Shown here: piece by piece, positions 44,856-53,161 of the stretch
Layout: each line of letters opens with the position of its first letter
Numbering within the stretch: the stretch's first letter is position 1
NCBI GenBank assembly: GCA_041821185.1
Contig: JBGUBD010000005.1
Span: 124,001 to 188,000, forward strand
Reading direction: 5' to 3'
Source: Phycisphaerales bacterium AB-hyl4
Lineage (GTDB): Bacteria; Planctomycetota; Phycisphaerae; Phycisphaerales; Phycisphaeraceae
DNA: 64,000 nucleotides
Program-made: the position numbers and the translations under genes
Notes under the pieces: model-generated
What the model was told of the DNA's origin: nothing
Seen by the model: only the letters and a program-made list of their open reading frames with translations
Databases searched by the model: none

Positions 44856-46055
44856 TCACAGATATTCAAACCCGCCTTCGACATCGAATTGCATCACGAA
44901 GGCGTTTCTTACCGATCCCCCAAAACCTGCTGCGATTACACATCCTGAACGGGATCGATCGTTACTGCTTGCATCTGGGATTACAGGGTCAGCAGGGAGG
45001 GTGTGACCGTCCACATCAAGGGAGATGTCATCAAAGCCCCCTTCGCCTAAATCCTGAAACCAGTATGTATGCTCATAGCCTGACCCCAAACCAAGAGGGG
45101 TCGCATCGAAATTCACATACGTAGCACTTGGCAGCCCTCGCACTTGCATTAAAAAGAATGCATGGCATCTTAATTCGTGAATCGGAGAGGATGGGTTGCT
45201 CTCCGCATCACATAAGAATGAAGCCGATGCCGCCGTCGCCACCCATTGGCTATTCCGATTGCGGCCAAGTTCCAGCCGTATTTGCTCAGAGCCGCTAAGG
45301 GAACCGATGGAGACAGGAGAAGCGCTACCCCACTCAGACTTTGCATCTGCCAGCAATGCGGAAAGGTCCGTGCTCGAACCGCCTCCTGTAACACTTTGCT
45401 CGTTCCTTAATTTCTCGCTGCTGACTGTCCAGAATGGCGCAAAGTCTGGAATCGTGTCAGGACGTATCCATTTAATTTGCTGTAAGAACACCTGCATTTC
45501 GTTGAACAGCCACGGGCCCAGGTAGTCTCCCACCTGGGCAATGCCATGCTCGGTGACAATATCCACAGCCGACCACTGATCATCAGAAACAACCCAACCA
45601 CCGTCGTACTCAAATTTCGTTCTTGGCGGCAATCCGTTCCGTAGCGAAGATGTGCCATACGCTCTATCGCCTATCGCACCAGAGTCCCCCGGCCCAACCA
45701 GCTTCGGACGTTTTCGCGTAAAGCCTTCAGGGGGCAGCTCGGCTAATTCCCGCACACGCGTTAACGTCAATCGAACATCCGACTCGGACAGCTCATCTAT
45801 TGGAGTTTGATCCAAAGCCATGGGGTTGGGGTAGGCGTCCCAGTCCCACCACGCGGACTCATTGACCATCAGTACACAGGCATTCTGTAGCTGAGCAATC
45901 CTTGTTGCGCTCAGACGATCCCCCTCTTCGAAAGGCGCTAAGAGGTCGGTCCGACGTAAGGCGCGACGTTCGTTGATCGCTTCGACAAACTGATTGAGGA
46001 AATCAGGCCTTGCGACGTCATATCCGTAATCTACCGGCAGATCAGTCCACCCCAT
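44856..46055 (-). CDS. phage protein, distal tail region, unknown function
   Basis: 399 aa; ATG overlaps the stop of the preceding gene (TGATG), and a GTG one codon upstream is also possible. No signal peptide. The N-terminal part is helical (FLNQFVEAINERRALRRTD, RIAQLQNACVLMVNE), and the rest is beta-rich with many Gly/Ser/Trp residues (YEHTYWFQDLGEGGFDDISL). As the last gene of the tail module it may be a fibre, tip or receptor-binding protein. The lower GC content of its 5' half compared with the structural genes suggests recent exchange, as is common for host-recognition proteins. Confidence 0.6.
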   Translation of the reverse strand: MGWTDLPVDYGYDVARPDFLNQFVEAINERRALRRTDLLAPFEEGDRLSATRIAQLQNACVLMVNESAWWDWDAYPNPMALDQTPIDELSESDVRLTLTRVRELAELPPEGFTRKRPKLVGPGDSGAIGDRAYGTSSLRNGLPPRTKFEYDGGWVVSDDQWSAVDIVTEHGIAQVGDYLGPWLFNEMQVFLQQIKWIRPDTIPDFAPFWTVSSEKLRNEQSVTGGGSSTDLSALLADAKSEWGSASPVSIGSLSGSEQIRLELGRNRNSQWVATAASASFLCDAESNPSSPIHELRCHAFFLMQVRGLPSATYVNFDATPLGLGSGYEHTYWFQDLGEGGFDDISLDVDGHTLPADPVIPDASSNDRSRSGCVIAAGFGGSVRNAFVMQFDVEGGFEYL

Positions 46056-46972
46056 CACTCGCCTCCTGGCCCTAAACGCATCCAGTCAGAATGCCAACCC
46101 GTTCCGTCGGATTGAAGCACTTGATATTGTGGGCCAGCCTCCGGCAGCGCGTCACCACCTCCGGCTACCCCCACAATCCACCATTCGGGGTCGTCGCCGT
46201 CGACCAACGTTCGTACCGCGAACACGATGTCATCCGTGTCTAAATCGCTGCTGCCCGGTTCGATTTCTTCGGCGGGGGAATAAAGGTCGTATTCATCCGT
46301 ATCATTCGGATCGTCGCTCCACTCGCCATAGCCGGCGGCGGGCTTAGTATCGTTCTGCTTGCGACCCTTGTAGCGTACACGGTCACCGCCGGCATCCTCT
46401 TCGCCTGTCACCCGGAACGCCGCGAGGGGTGAGGGCGGAGCAGGGCTGAGATTGACGATCGCCCAACGTTCCTCACCCTCGTCTTCGATCCACAGCACCC
46501 GCGCCGAGCCATCTGGTTTATCAACCAGCGCCTCAACCGAAAGATCCTCAACGTCGACGTACTCCGGCGGATCATCGCCGGTCGCCACATGCACTCGGAC
46601 GATCGTGACGCCGGCGACCACGGCCTGGGCGATGCCGCCGTCGACGGCCGGCTCCTGAAGCACCGCGAACCGGCCGACGTGATCCTCTTCGTCGGGGGCC
46701 AGGCCCACCATGGCGATCTGTTCGGCGAAGGCGTCGGCGAGTTCCTCCGGATCAATGATCGGGGCTTCGATACCCACGACGGCGAAGCGCGGCAGATCTT
46801 CGCCGGTCTGGTTGCGGACGAGCACTTGAGCGGGGGCGTCGGTCTGACCACCCGAGCCGCCGGCTGGGAAGTTGCGTCGATGCGCGTCGGCTGCGGCGGC
46901 GAACGCGTTATAGGCCCGTGCGGGAATGTTCAGCGGTTCGCCGCTGCGCACGCGTTTGAGTTCGTCGCCCAT
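46055..46972 (-). CDS. phage tail-side protein, unknown function
   Basis: 305 aa, acidic. The N-terminus MGDELKRVRSGEPLNIPARA with YNAFAAAADAHRR is followed by beta-rich sequence (QVLVRNQTGEDLPRFAVVGI) and a Gly-rich C-terminus (WWIVGVAGGGDALPEAG). The pattern of a short helical attachment region followed by beta domains suits a virion decoration or baseplate protein. It starts 3 bp after the preceding gene and overlaps the next. Not recognised by family. Confidence 0.6.
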   Translation of the reverse strand: MGDELKRVRSGEPLNIPARAYNAFAAAADAHRRNFPAGGSGGQTDAPAQVLVRNQTGEDLPRFAVVGIEAPIIDPEELADAFAEQIAMVGLAPDEEDHVGRFAVLQEPAVDGGIAQAVVAGVTIVRVHVATGDDPPEYVDVEDLSVEALVDKPDGSARVLWIEDEGEERWAIVNLSPAPPSPLAAFRVTGEEDAGGDRVRYKGRKQNDTKPAAGYGEWSDDPNDTDEYDLYSPAEEIEPGSSDLDTDDIVFAVRTLVDGDDPEWWIVGVAGGGDALPEAGPQYQVLQSDGTGWHSDWMRLGPGGE

Positions 46973-46975
46973 GAT

Positions 46976-47806
46976 TCAGCTCGTTCCAATACCGAAGCCG
47001 GAATAGTTGGACGTTTCGTAGATCTGGTGCACGTATACGGCGATGGGTTTCCGGCCGATGCGGCCGAAGCCGTCAATCTCGGCCGGCTCGGTTCGGACGT
47101 CGATGTGTTCCCAACCCAGCGCATTGACGCCGGTGATGTCGCCGAACGATTTACCCGTCTGGTTCTTTCGCTTCGCCCAGCGGAACGCCAACTCCCAGTT
47201 GCCGTCGCCGCGCTGATTGCCCGAGACGCCGATCGCCAGCAGTGTGCCGGCGGGCTGACCGCGGAACGTCCCATTGTTGACCGTGCCCACTAGGTCCGCG
47301 AGGGTGTTCTTGTAGCTGTTGCTGATCTGCGCGTCAGTGAACGCGTGCGTTTCTGAGAACTCATAGGTGGGCACCATCATCTCCGTGCCCTGCACGCCCT
47401 GCGAGCTGGCGCCGATCAGTCCGCCGTTGTCACTGACGGACGCGCCGGCACCGTACGCGGCGACCACCGCGATGCCCTTGACGATGCGGACCTGCTGCAC
47501 GGCGATCTCGAACGCGAAGCTGCTCTGGCCAGGCTGGAGCTGGCCGCCGAAGGTGCCCGTGGACGCGTGGCTGTAGCGGACGCGGCCTTCCCACCACAGA
47601 TTGCCGACCTGTTTGACCCGGCTTGACGCCCTCGGCATGTTGTCATCGCCATAAGTGCCGGGCGATTCGGCCTGCAGCGCATCGAGCAGCTCGCCGTCGT
47701 CGTTCGAGCCGTACAGGTCGTAGATGAGCGTCACCGACGCCCCCTGGCCGGCGATGCGCTCGCGGGACTTGAACTTCTCTTTCACGATGATTTCGTGTTC
47801 GCTCAT
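46976..47806 (-). CDS. phage tail-side protein, unknown function
   Basis: 276 aa, beginning MSEHEIIVKEKFKSRERIAG. Beta-rich with few helices; FGGQLQPGQSSFAFEIAVQQ and KPIAVYVHQIYETSNYSGFG resemble virion structural proteins. It is the first gene after the tape measure, where distal tail or baseplate-hub proteins are encoded in siphoviruses. The position supports that role; no motif confirms it. Confidence 0.6.
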   Translation of the reverse strand: MSEHEIIVKEKFKSRERIAGQGASVTLIYDLYGSNDDGELLDALQAESPGTYGDDNMPRASSRVKQVGNLWWEGRVRYSHASTGTFGGQLQPGQSSFAFEIAVQQVRIVKGIAVVAAYGAGASVSDNGGLIGASSQGVQGTEMMVPTYEFSETHAFTDAQISNSYKNTLADLVGTVNNGTFRGQPAGTLLAIGVSGNQRGDGNWELAFRWAKRKNQTGKSFGDITGVNALGWEHIDVRTEPAEIDGFGRIGRKPIAVYVHQIYETSNYSGFGIGTS

Positions 47807-47820
47807 GCTACAATCGGTCC

Positions 47821-47922
47821 ATGGAAATCGTCGTGGCCATCCTGCTGTTCATCGTCGTCGTCGGGGTCATCGGCGGCGGGTTCGAGATCTGCCGCGACGC
47901 GGTGTGCCCGCGTCGCCGTTGA
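47821..47922 (+). CDS. small hydrophobic 33-aa peptide, opposite strand
   Basis: MEIVVAILLFIVVVGVIGG followed by a short basic/Cys tail (FEICRDAVCPRRR). It fits exactly in the 116-bp gap between the tape measure gene and the next minus-strand gene, but on the plus strand. TACAAT at 47809-47814 lies 6 bp before the ATG, which would give a leaderless transcript; no -35 box or ribosome site is seen. It could be a membrane peptide or a chance frame. Confidence 0.3.
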   Translation: MEIVVAILLFIVVVGVIGGGFEICRDAVCPRRR

Positions 47923-50232
47923 TCACGTAAAGATCGGGCCGGGCCGTTCGCGGAACAGCTCGACCAGCTCGCTCGTATGCTCGGCCGTCTCTTCGGCCGC
48001 GTCGGCCGCTCGTTTCTCCTCCCGCTTGTCATCGTCAACCTCGAACACGCCAGCGATCTGCCGAGTCAGGACGTCGGCGTCGAAGCCGCCGATCGACTCA
48101 GGACCGTCCATCGCCGCCTGGTCTTCGAACATCTGCCGGCGGAGCTCGAACTCCTCACGCACCAGGTCAAGGTTCTGCCCGGCGCGTTTCGCGTCGTCGA
48201 TCGCCTGCCGCTCGCGCAGGTCCAGCAGGGATCGCTCCAGCTCGATGCCTTCCTTCGTCGACCGCAGTCGCAGTTCGTCGATCTGGCGCTGGCGCTGCCG
48301 ATCGCCCTGGGCCCGCTGATCGGCGAAGCGGTTGCGGATCGCCTCCGTCTCGGCGGCGAGCGCCCGCTCCAGCTCGGCGGTTTCCATGCCGGCGGCGCGG
48401 GCTTCCTCGATCTGCCGCTGGTAGCGGGTTTCGACCAGGGCGAGCGCCCGCTGCTGCTCATCCTCGATCAACTGCAGCTCCAGGTCGTGGGCCTGCTCGG
48501 CCCAGCGCGTCTCCTGGTCGCGGCGCTGCCGGGCGTGATCGGTTCGAATGTTCTCAATCTCGAGCGACCGGGCCCGCTCCAGGTCGGTGATGTCGAGCCC
48601 CGCCTCCTCGGCCTCCTGCCGCTCGTGGTCGTAGCGTTCGTTGATCAGGGCGATCGCTCGTTCCTGCTCGTCCTCGATCTGCTGGAGCTTCAGCTGGTGC
48701 AGGCGGCGGGCGAACTGGCGTTCCTGCTCGGACGTGATGCGCCCGTCGAAGTCGTCGTCCATCCCCATCGCGCCGGCGCCGGTGATGAACGTGCCCGCCC
48801 GGGCAGCTTCGAGCTGCTGCTCGCGCTGGTCGAGCAGGCGCAGCAGGCGATGGACTTCGCTCTGGTCGCCCTCGGCCCGGGCCTCGGCGATTCGATCGTT
48901 GAGCTGGCCGATGTTGCGTTCCGCCTGGCCGATCGCCCGGTCGCGCAGTGCGTCGTTCATCCGGACGGCCGCTCGCTCCACGCCGCGAAGCTTGCGGGTG
49001 TTTTCATCGAGCTCGATGCCCAGGTCGCCGAAGTCCCGTTCCAGCTGCTTGATGACGCGCGAGGCCTGGGCCATCTGCTCGTCATCGAGCTCGACGCCGA
49101 CCATGCGGCGCAGCTCTGACAAGCCACCTTCGGCCCGGGTCGTTTCGCGCCGCATCTCGGGCGTCATGTCGGCGACGTCGATTTCCGTTCTAAGCTGACG
49201 ACTGGCGATCGTGATCGCCGTCAACGCCGCGGCGATCGCCAACAGGCCGGCGATGACCGGGTTGGCGGCCAGGGCCACCAGTGCCGCCTTCATCCCTTTC
49301 GTCGCGATGGTCGCAGCCTTCATGACCGTGATCATCGTGCCGACCGTGGCCGAGACCCCTCGCACGATTGCACCGAACGTCCACAGTGCGGCCCCCGTGG
49401 TGGTCACCACCGCGCCCACGGTGAAGACCGTGACGATGAGTTGCTGGTTGCGCTGCACGAAATCATTGACCGCCGTGACCGATTCCCGCACGTGGCCCAC
49501 CAGCCGCATCAGCGTCGGCGCCAGCGACGCGCCGATTTCCATCGAGGTACGGCGCAGCGCGTGCGTCATCTCGTTCCAGCGATCGGTGAGGTCGGCCGCG
49601 GCCGTCGCCTCCTCCTCGCTCATGACGATGCCCAGCTCGCGAGCCTCCTGAATGTAGCGCTGAATCCCCTCGGCCCCCTGCTCGAACAGGGGAAGCATCT
49701 CGGCGAAGCCCCGGCCGAAGATCCGCTGCCCGATCGCCGCGCGTTGCGAGACGTCGTCGACGCGGCTGAGCCGGTCGGCGAAGAGCGCCATCTGTTCATC
49801 CGGCGTCATCTGTTTCAGCCGTCGCGCATCCAGGCCGAGCGCCCGCAACCCTTCCTGCGCCTCGCGCGATCCGTCTGCCGCGTCACCGATGGTGCGCGTC
49901 ATCCGCAGCACGGCCCGCTCCAGCCCCTGGGCACTGCCGCCGGTCTGCTCGACGGCGAAGACCAGGCCCGTGAGCTGCTGCACGGCGATGCCGGTGCGGG
50001 CGCTCATCTTGTCCATCTCGTCGCCGGCCCGCATGAACACGCGGGTGGCGGCGAGCAGGGGTGCGGTGATCATCGCCCCGACGCGCAGCATGTTCCGGCC
50101 GATGTCCTGCACCTGGGCGCCGAACTGCCGCAGCCGTCCCTCGACAGACCGGAGCGTCTGCTGGAGCTGGCTGTCGTCGCCCCACAGCTCCACGTGGGCG
50201 CGACCGGCGCGAATGGATCCAGCCTGGGACAT
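47923..50232 (-). CDS. phage tail tape measure protein
   Basis: 769 aa. The N-terminal half has the tape-measure pattern: LQQTLRSVEGRLRQFGAQVQ, IGRNMLRVGAMITAPLLAAT, MDKMSARTGIAVQQLTGLVF. A hydrophobic membrane-active segment spans about 270-350 (TVFTVGAVVTTTGAALWTFG, LVALAANPVIAGLLAIAAAL). The second half is almost all charged coiled coil with two related units of about 55 residues (about 512-567 and 570-625; QLIEDEQQRALALVETRY type). The protein sets tail length and is ejected with DNA. It starts immediately after the tail chaperone frame's stop (TGAATG). Confidence 0.87.
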   Translation of the reverse strand: MSQAGSIRAGRAHVELWGDDSQLQQTLRSVEGRLRQFGAQVQDIGRNMLRVGAMITAPLLAATRVFMRAGDEMDKMSARTGIAVQQLTGLVFAVEQTGGSAQGLERAVLRMTRTIGDAADGSREAQEGLRALGLDARRLKQMTPDEQMALFADRLSRVDDVSQRAAIGQRIFGRGFAEMLPLFEQGAEGIQRYIQEARELGIVMSEEEATAAADLTDRWNEMTHALRRTSMEIGASLAPTLMRLVGHVRESVTAVNDFVQRNQQLIVTVFTVGAVVTTTGAALWTFGAIVRGVSATVGTMITVMKAATIATKGMKAALVALAANPVIAGLLAIAAALTAITIASRQLRTEIDVADMTPEMRRETTRAEGGLSELRRMVGVELDDEQMAQASRVIKQLERDFGDLGIELDENTRKLRGVERAAVRMNDALRDRAIGQAERNIGQLNDRIAEARAEGDQSEVHRLLRLLDQREQQLEAARAGTFITGAGAMGMDDDFDGRITSEQERQFARRLHQLKLQQIEDEQERAIALINERYDHERQEAEEAGLDITDLERARSLEIENIRTDHARQRRDQETRWAEQAHDLELQLIEDEQQRALALVETRYQRQIEEARAAGMETAELERALAAETEAIRNRFADQRAQGDRQRQRQIDELRLRSTKEGIELERSLLDLRERQAIDDAKRAGQNLDLVREEFELRRQMFEDQAAMDGPESIGGFDADVLTRQIAGVFEVDDDKREEKRAADAAEETAEHTSELVELFRERPGPIFT

Positions 50233-50529
50233 TCAGGACTCCACGAAACGGCGCTTCATCGGCCGCAGCGACTCGATTTCCAAGGCTTCTTCCTTGGGCG
50301 GCTTCTCGCCGGGGTCCGGGTGGAAATCGTCGGGCTTGTAGGGCTGCGACTTCTTCTTCGGATCCCGGTTGGCGTTGGCGAGCATCGCCAGGACCGCCGA
50401 CGTGTGGTGCCATTGCTCGCGGCGGGTTTCGACCGCCGCCTCGAACAGCTCCGCGAGCGTCAGGCGGTCGGGGTCGACGCGGGCGATGGCGGCGAGCTTG
50501 CGGACGAGCTGCCATCGATCGAGGCGGTC
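50233..50529 (-). CDS. tail assembly chaperone, downstream (-1) frame
   Basis: The -1 frame relative to the chaperone gene reads DRDRLDRWQLVRKLAAIARV, DPDRLTLAELFEAAVETRRE, QWHHTSAVLAMLANANRD and ends MKRRFVES at 50233. This is clearly protein-like, with the AVLAML-N-RDPK pattern seen in second-frame tail chaperone products. No ATG, GTG or TTG opens this frame before its conserved part, and it overlaps the end of the chaperone gene. In lambda-like phages this slot (just before the tape measure) holds the G/GT pair, made by a -1 ribosomal frameshift. The exact entry point is not known; 50529 marks where the frame becomes protein-like. Confidence 0.65.
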   Translation of the reverse strand, partial: DRLDRWQLVRKLAAIARVDPDRLTLAELFEAAVETRREQWHHTSAVLAMLANANRDPKKKSQPYKPDDFHPDPGEKPPKEEALEIESLRPMKRRFVES

Positions 50530-50954
50530 TCGATCCGGCGGACCAGCGCCTCCGTCTGGATCTGGTCGATCCGCCGGCCCGCCGCCGCGTAGCCTTCGGC
50601 CACCAGGGCCTGCTGCTTCGCGATCGCCCGAACCAGATCGGCGCGGCCGGTTTTGTGGAAAAAATCAGAGAGCGTCTCCCAGAACGCCCGCCGCGCGTCG
50701 GCCACGGCATCGGGCGACAGCCCCGCGCCGAAGGCCTCGTCGCTGACGTTCTGATTGGTCGCCTGTTCCTGCACGACCAGGTAGAGGACGTCGACGAAGA
50801 GCATCACGTCCGTGTCCAGCCGCGTCATCAACGGCGGATCGCCCTCGGCCGGGTCGAGCAGGTTCAGATTCAGCACCTTGCGCACGCGCCGGGCGGTGCC
50901 GATGGTGATGTCGATCGCCCAGCGTCGCCCCTGGCTGTCTTCAAAACTTTGCAT
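50460..50954 (-). CDS. phage tail assembly chaperone, upstream frame
   Basis: 164 aa. The N-terminus MQSFEDSQGRRWAIDITIGT, RRVRKVLNLNLLDP and LFVDVLYLVVQEQA is typical of siphovirus tail assembly chaperones (gpG-like). The last about 20 residues are low-complexity Ser/Pro/Ala and look like out-of-frame reading, because the natural sequence continues in the -1 frame. A TTTTTTC heptamer in the correct X-XXY-YYZ phase lies at 50664-50658 (codons 97-99), and the -1 frame is open from there to 50233. Confidence 0.75.
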   Translation of the reverse strand: MQSFEDSQGRRWAIDITIGTARRVRKVLNLNLLDPAEGDPPLMTRLDTDVMLFVDVLYLVVQEQATNQNVSDEAFGAGLSPDAVADARRAFWETLSDFFHKTGRADLVRAIAKQQALVAEGYAAAGRRIDQIQTEALVRRIETASIDGSSSASSPPSPASTPTA

Positions 50955-51000
50955 CGCGTTTCCTGGTTACGGGGTCCGGTCATCCGTGCAGACGCCGCGC

Positions 51001-51318
51001 CTACTTGCGAGGCGGCGTCGGGTTGTCGGCGGGCGGCTCGGCCGACCGGGTCACGGCGTTGCCCTCCATGTCGGGCACGTCGAAGCCGGTCTCGCGCAGC
51101 TGCTGGCGCCGGGCCTGGTAGATCTGCTTGAGATCCGCTGCCTGTTTGGCGCCCAGCGCTTCGTCGACGTTGGCGCGGCCGGCACGGGCGAGCAGCTTGT
51201 TGACCTTCAGGAGCGAGGCCTTTTCGCGTTCGATGAGCTTGCGCAGTTCGCGCCGGATCGAACGCGCCGCCACGACGGCGTCTTTCGTCGGCTCGTTTAC
51301 GGGCTTGATCAGGTCCAT
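51001..51318 (-). CDS. small helical phage protein
   Basis: 105 aa: KDAVVAARSIRRELRKLIER and KQAADLKQIYQARRQQLRET are strongly helical and charged, followed by a Pro-rich tail. It lies between the tail tube and the tail chaperone genes. No family recognised; small proteins in this slot are variable among siphoviruses. Confidence 0.6.
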   Translation of the reverse strand: MDLIKPVNEPTKDAVVAARSIRRELRKLIEREKASLLKVNKLLARAGRANVDEALGAKQAADLKQIYQARRQQLRETGFDVPDMEGNAVTRSAEPPADNPTPPRK

Positions 51319-51381
51319 GGGTTTGCCTTTCTCTGGGCAGGGGTGAATGACAGGGGGGCGAGGAAGAGCGCGGTCGCCTTA

Positions 51382-51819
51382 TCAGGCGGCGGTCGCCTCT
51401 TCCCACTCCTCGAAGCGCGACATGGCACACGTGACGCTGTAGACGACGGTGCCCTCCAGTTCTTCCGATCGCGAGATGTCGGTGACCACCCAGTCGCCGA
51501 CGGGGCCATCGCCGTCGCCAGAGGGACCATCGAGCACCTTCATGCCGATCGGCTCGGCGCTGAGGTACGCGTCGCGCAGCGTCTCGAAGAAGTCGTCGCC
51601 GGGCCGCGCTTCGAGGCTGAACTCGACGCCGGCTTCCTTGAGCGTCTGGGCGGTCGCCCGCCAGCCGCCGTTGTCGCGCGTGGTGGCGTCGGCCGTGGCG
51701 CTGCCGAGGTTGACGGTGACGTCCTTGACGTTGCCGGCTTCGGTGAGGCTGCCGACCGTCTCACCGTCCGTGTCGCCGTAGTGGAGCGTGGCCTTGCGGC
51801 CGAGCTTGAATCGAGGCAT
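51382..51819 (-). CDS. phage major tail tube-like protein
   Basis: 145 aa, beta-rich. MPRFKLGRKATLHYGDTDG, TVNLGSATADATTRDNGGWR and SLEARPGDDFFETLRDAYLS give the alternating strand pattern, and the DATTRDNGGW-type loop is common in siphovirus tail tube subunits. It is encoded between the connector genes and the tail chaperone/tape measure pair, the canonical place for the major tail protein. The assignment rests on size, composition and position. Confidence 0.7.
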   Translation of the reverse strand: MPRFKLGRKATLHYGDTDGETVGSLTEAGNVKDVTVNLGSATADATTRDNGGWRATAQTLKEAGVEFSLEARPGDDFFETLRDAYLSAEPIGMKVLDGPSGDGDGPVGDWVVTDISRSEELEGTVVYSVTCAMSRFEEWEEATAA

Positions 51820-51858
51820 GGGAAGTCTCCTTGCATGGCCATGTGGCCGGGTTGTAAA

Positions 51859-52473
51859 TCAGGCCGCCGCCCGAGAGGCAGCCATGCGCCAGAAATCAGG
51901 CAGACGCTGAAGGCCCTTCTGAAACGCCGGCCCCATGTAAGGGCGCGGGGCGATGGTGGAATGGCGCGTCCGCTGCGGCACGCCGCCGCTGAGCACCACG
52001 CGGCCAGGACTGAGGACACCGCTTTGCGCCGCCGCCCTTGCGGCCGCGACCGACGCCACCGCCCCCTTGCGTCGCAGATCACGCCGCCGCCACCGGCCCA
52101 TGACGTAGATTTCGATTGTTCGGACCACGCCGCCATGCTCGAGCACCTCGGGCACCGTGCCCCGGATGGGGCGCATATCGCCATCGAAGAACACCTGGTT
52201 GGTCGACACGGGCCCAATCACCACGGAGCTGCGCTGCGGGTCCGCGGCGTACCAGATGCCTCGACGCAGGCTGCCTTCGTGCGAGCTGGGCGGCTGCCCG
52301 GGCTCGCTGATGCGATTGCGCTTGCGGATGCTGCGCCGGGCCGTCATGCGGACGAAGCCGCCGAACCGACCGAACACCCGATGGCGCGTGCGCTCCATCA
52401 TCGCCAGCACGCGCGGGCGATCGAAGAACAGGCTCTTCGCCTGGTTGCGCGACATGCCGATGCCGATCTGCAC
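51859..52473 (-). CDS. HK97 gp10-like head-tail connector / minor tail protein
   Basis: 204 aa with GTG start at 52473, preceded by GGGAG at 6-nt spacing; this avoids extending over the previous gene. The N-terminal helix (RVLAMMERTRHRVFGRFGGF) and following RRSIRKRNRISEPGQPPSSH resemble the gp10 connector family, where a basic helix is followed by a loop with a conserved Pro/Gly stretch. The second half has GRWRRRDLRRKGAVASVAAA. Position before the tail tube supports a neck or connector role. Confidence 0.6.
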   Translation of the reverse strand: MQIGIGMSRNQAKSLFFDRPRVLAMMERTRHRVFGRFGGFVRMTARRSIRKRNRISEPGQPPSSHEGSLRRGIWYAADPQRSSVVIGPVSTNQVFFDGDMRPIRGTVPEVLEHGGVVRTIEIYVMGRWRRRDLRRKGAVASVAAARAAAQSGVLSPGRVVLSGGVPQRTRHSTIAPRPYMGPAFQKGLQRLPDFWRMAASRAAA

Positions 52474-52475
52474 AG

Positions 52476-52919
52476 TCAACTCCCGTGGGGTTGCCGGACG
52501 AGGCGGTAGGTCAGACTCAAAGCGGCGGTGAACGTGTGGCGTTCCCGCAGGTCGACGGGGTCGTAAAGCGGCTCGCTTATGGCCCCCATCCACTCAGCGT
52601 GCGGCAGGGCAGCGAGCTCCCGCCGGTTCAGGTATCCCTCGATCGCTTCGACCAGGGCGAGCAGCTCATCGATGCGTTGCGTGTTATCCGGCAGCACGCG
52701 TTGGCGAAGGCCAATATCCACCTGCACGTTCAACTCGTCGTCTTCGCGGCTGGAGCGGGCGATGTCCACGCCCCGCGCCACGACCATGACCTTGAGCTCG
52801 GTCAGCTGCGCCAGCTCGTGAATGGGCAGGTAGAGGCGCTGGGCCTGGAAGGGTTCACTGAACGAGCCGGCGTTCAACTCGGCGAGCACGGCCTCGGCGA
52901 CGTCGGTGACGATCTTCAT
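52476..52919 (-). CDS. phage tail terminator-like protein
   Basis: 147 aa: MKIVTDVAEAVLAELNAGSF with a beta-alpha-beta body (ELKVMVVARGVDIARSSRED) and C-terminal TFTAALSLTYRLVR. Size and fold pattern fit tail terminator/completion proteins, encoded between the gp10-like connector and the upstream neck genes. It starts 4 bp into the end of the membrane-protein gene (ATGA overlap) and its stop is 2 bp before the next start. Confidence 0.55.
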   Translation of the reverse strand: MKIVTDVAEAVLAELNAGSFSEPFQAQRLYLPIHELAQLTELKVMVVARGVDIARSSREDDELNVQVDIGLRQRVLPDNTQRIDELLALVEAIEGYLNRRELAALPHAEWMGAISEPLYDPVDLRERHTFTAALSLTYRLVRQPHGS

Positions 52920-53161
52920 GACAGCCCTCCGACCGCTGCTTTCACCAGGACCACAACCGCGCTGCTGACCGCGGCCAGGGCGCTGCCGATGACGAGCACC
53001 ACGACGCGGCGGGCGTCGCGGATCCAGTGTTCAATGAGGGCCAGCCGCGTCTTGATGCCGGGCTGGCCGTTGCCGTTAAGTGAATGCTCGATGCGTCGCA
53101 TCGAGTCCTTGATCTGTCTCAGCTCGTAGCTGAGGTTGCTTTCGGGGTCGCTCATCATCAC
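52916..53161 (-). CDS. small phage membrane protein (XhlA-like arrangement)
   Basis: 81 aa: an N-terminal coiled-coil part (SYELRQIKDSMRRIEHSL), a basic helix (LALIEHWIRDARR) and one C-terminal transmembrane segment (VVVLVIGSALAAVSSAVVVL). This helix-then-single-TM arrangement resembles hemolysin XhlA/holin-associated proteins. It is unusual for such a gene to lie within the connector region. Any of its first three Met codons could start it. Function in lysis or membrane association is inferred only. Confidence 0.55.
   Translation of the reverse strand: MMMSDPESNLSYELRQIKDSMRRIEHSLNGNGQPGIKTRLALIEHWIRDARRVVVLVIGSALAAVSSAVVVLVKAAVGGLS

Noticed and set aside
47977..49119. Long plus-strand frames opposite the tape measure gene
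   Set aside because: Leu/Val/Asp-rich mirror of the coiled-coil coding strand; no motif, and the opposite strand has typical tape measure features.
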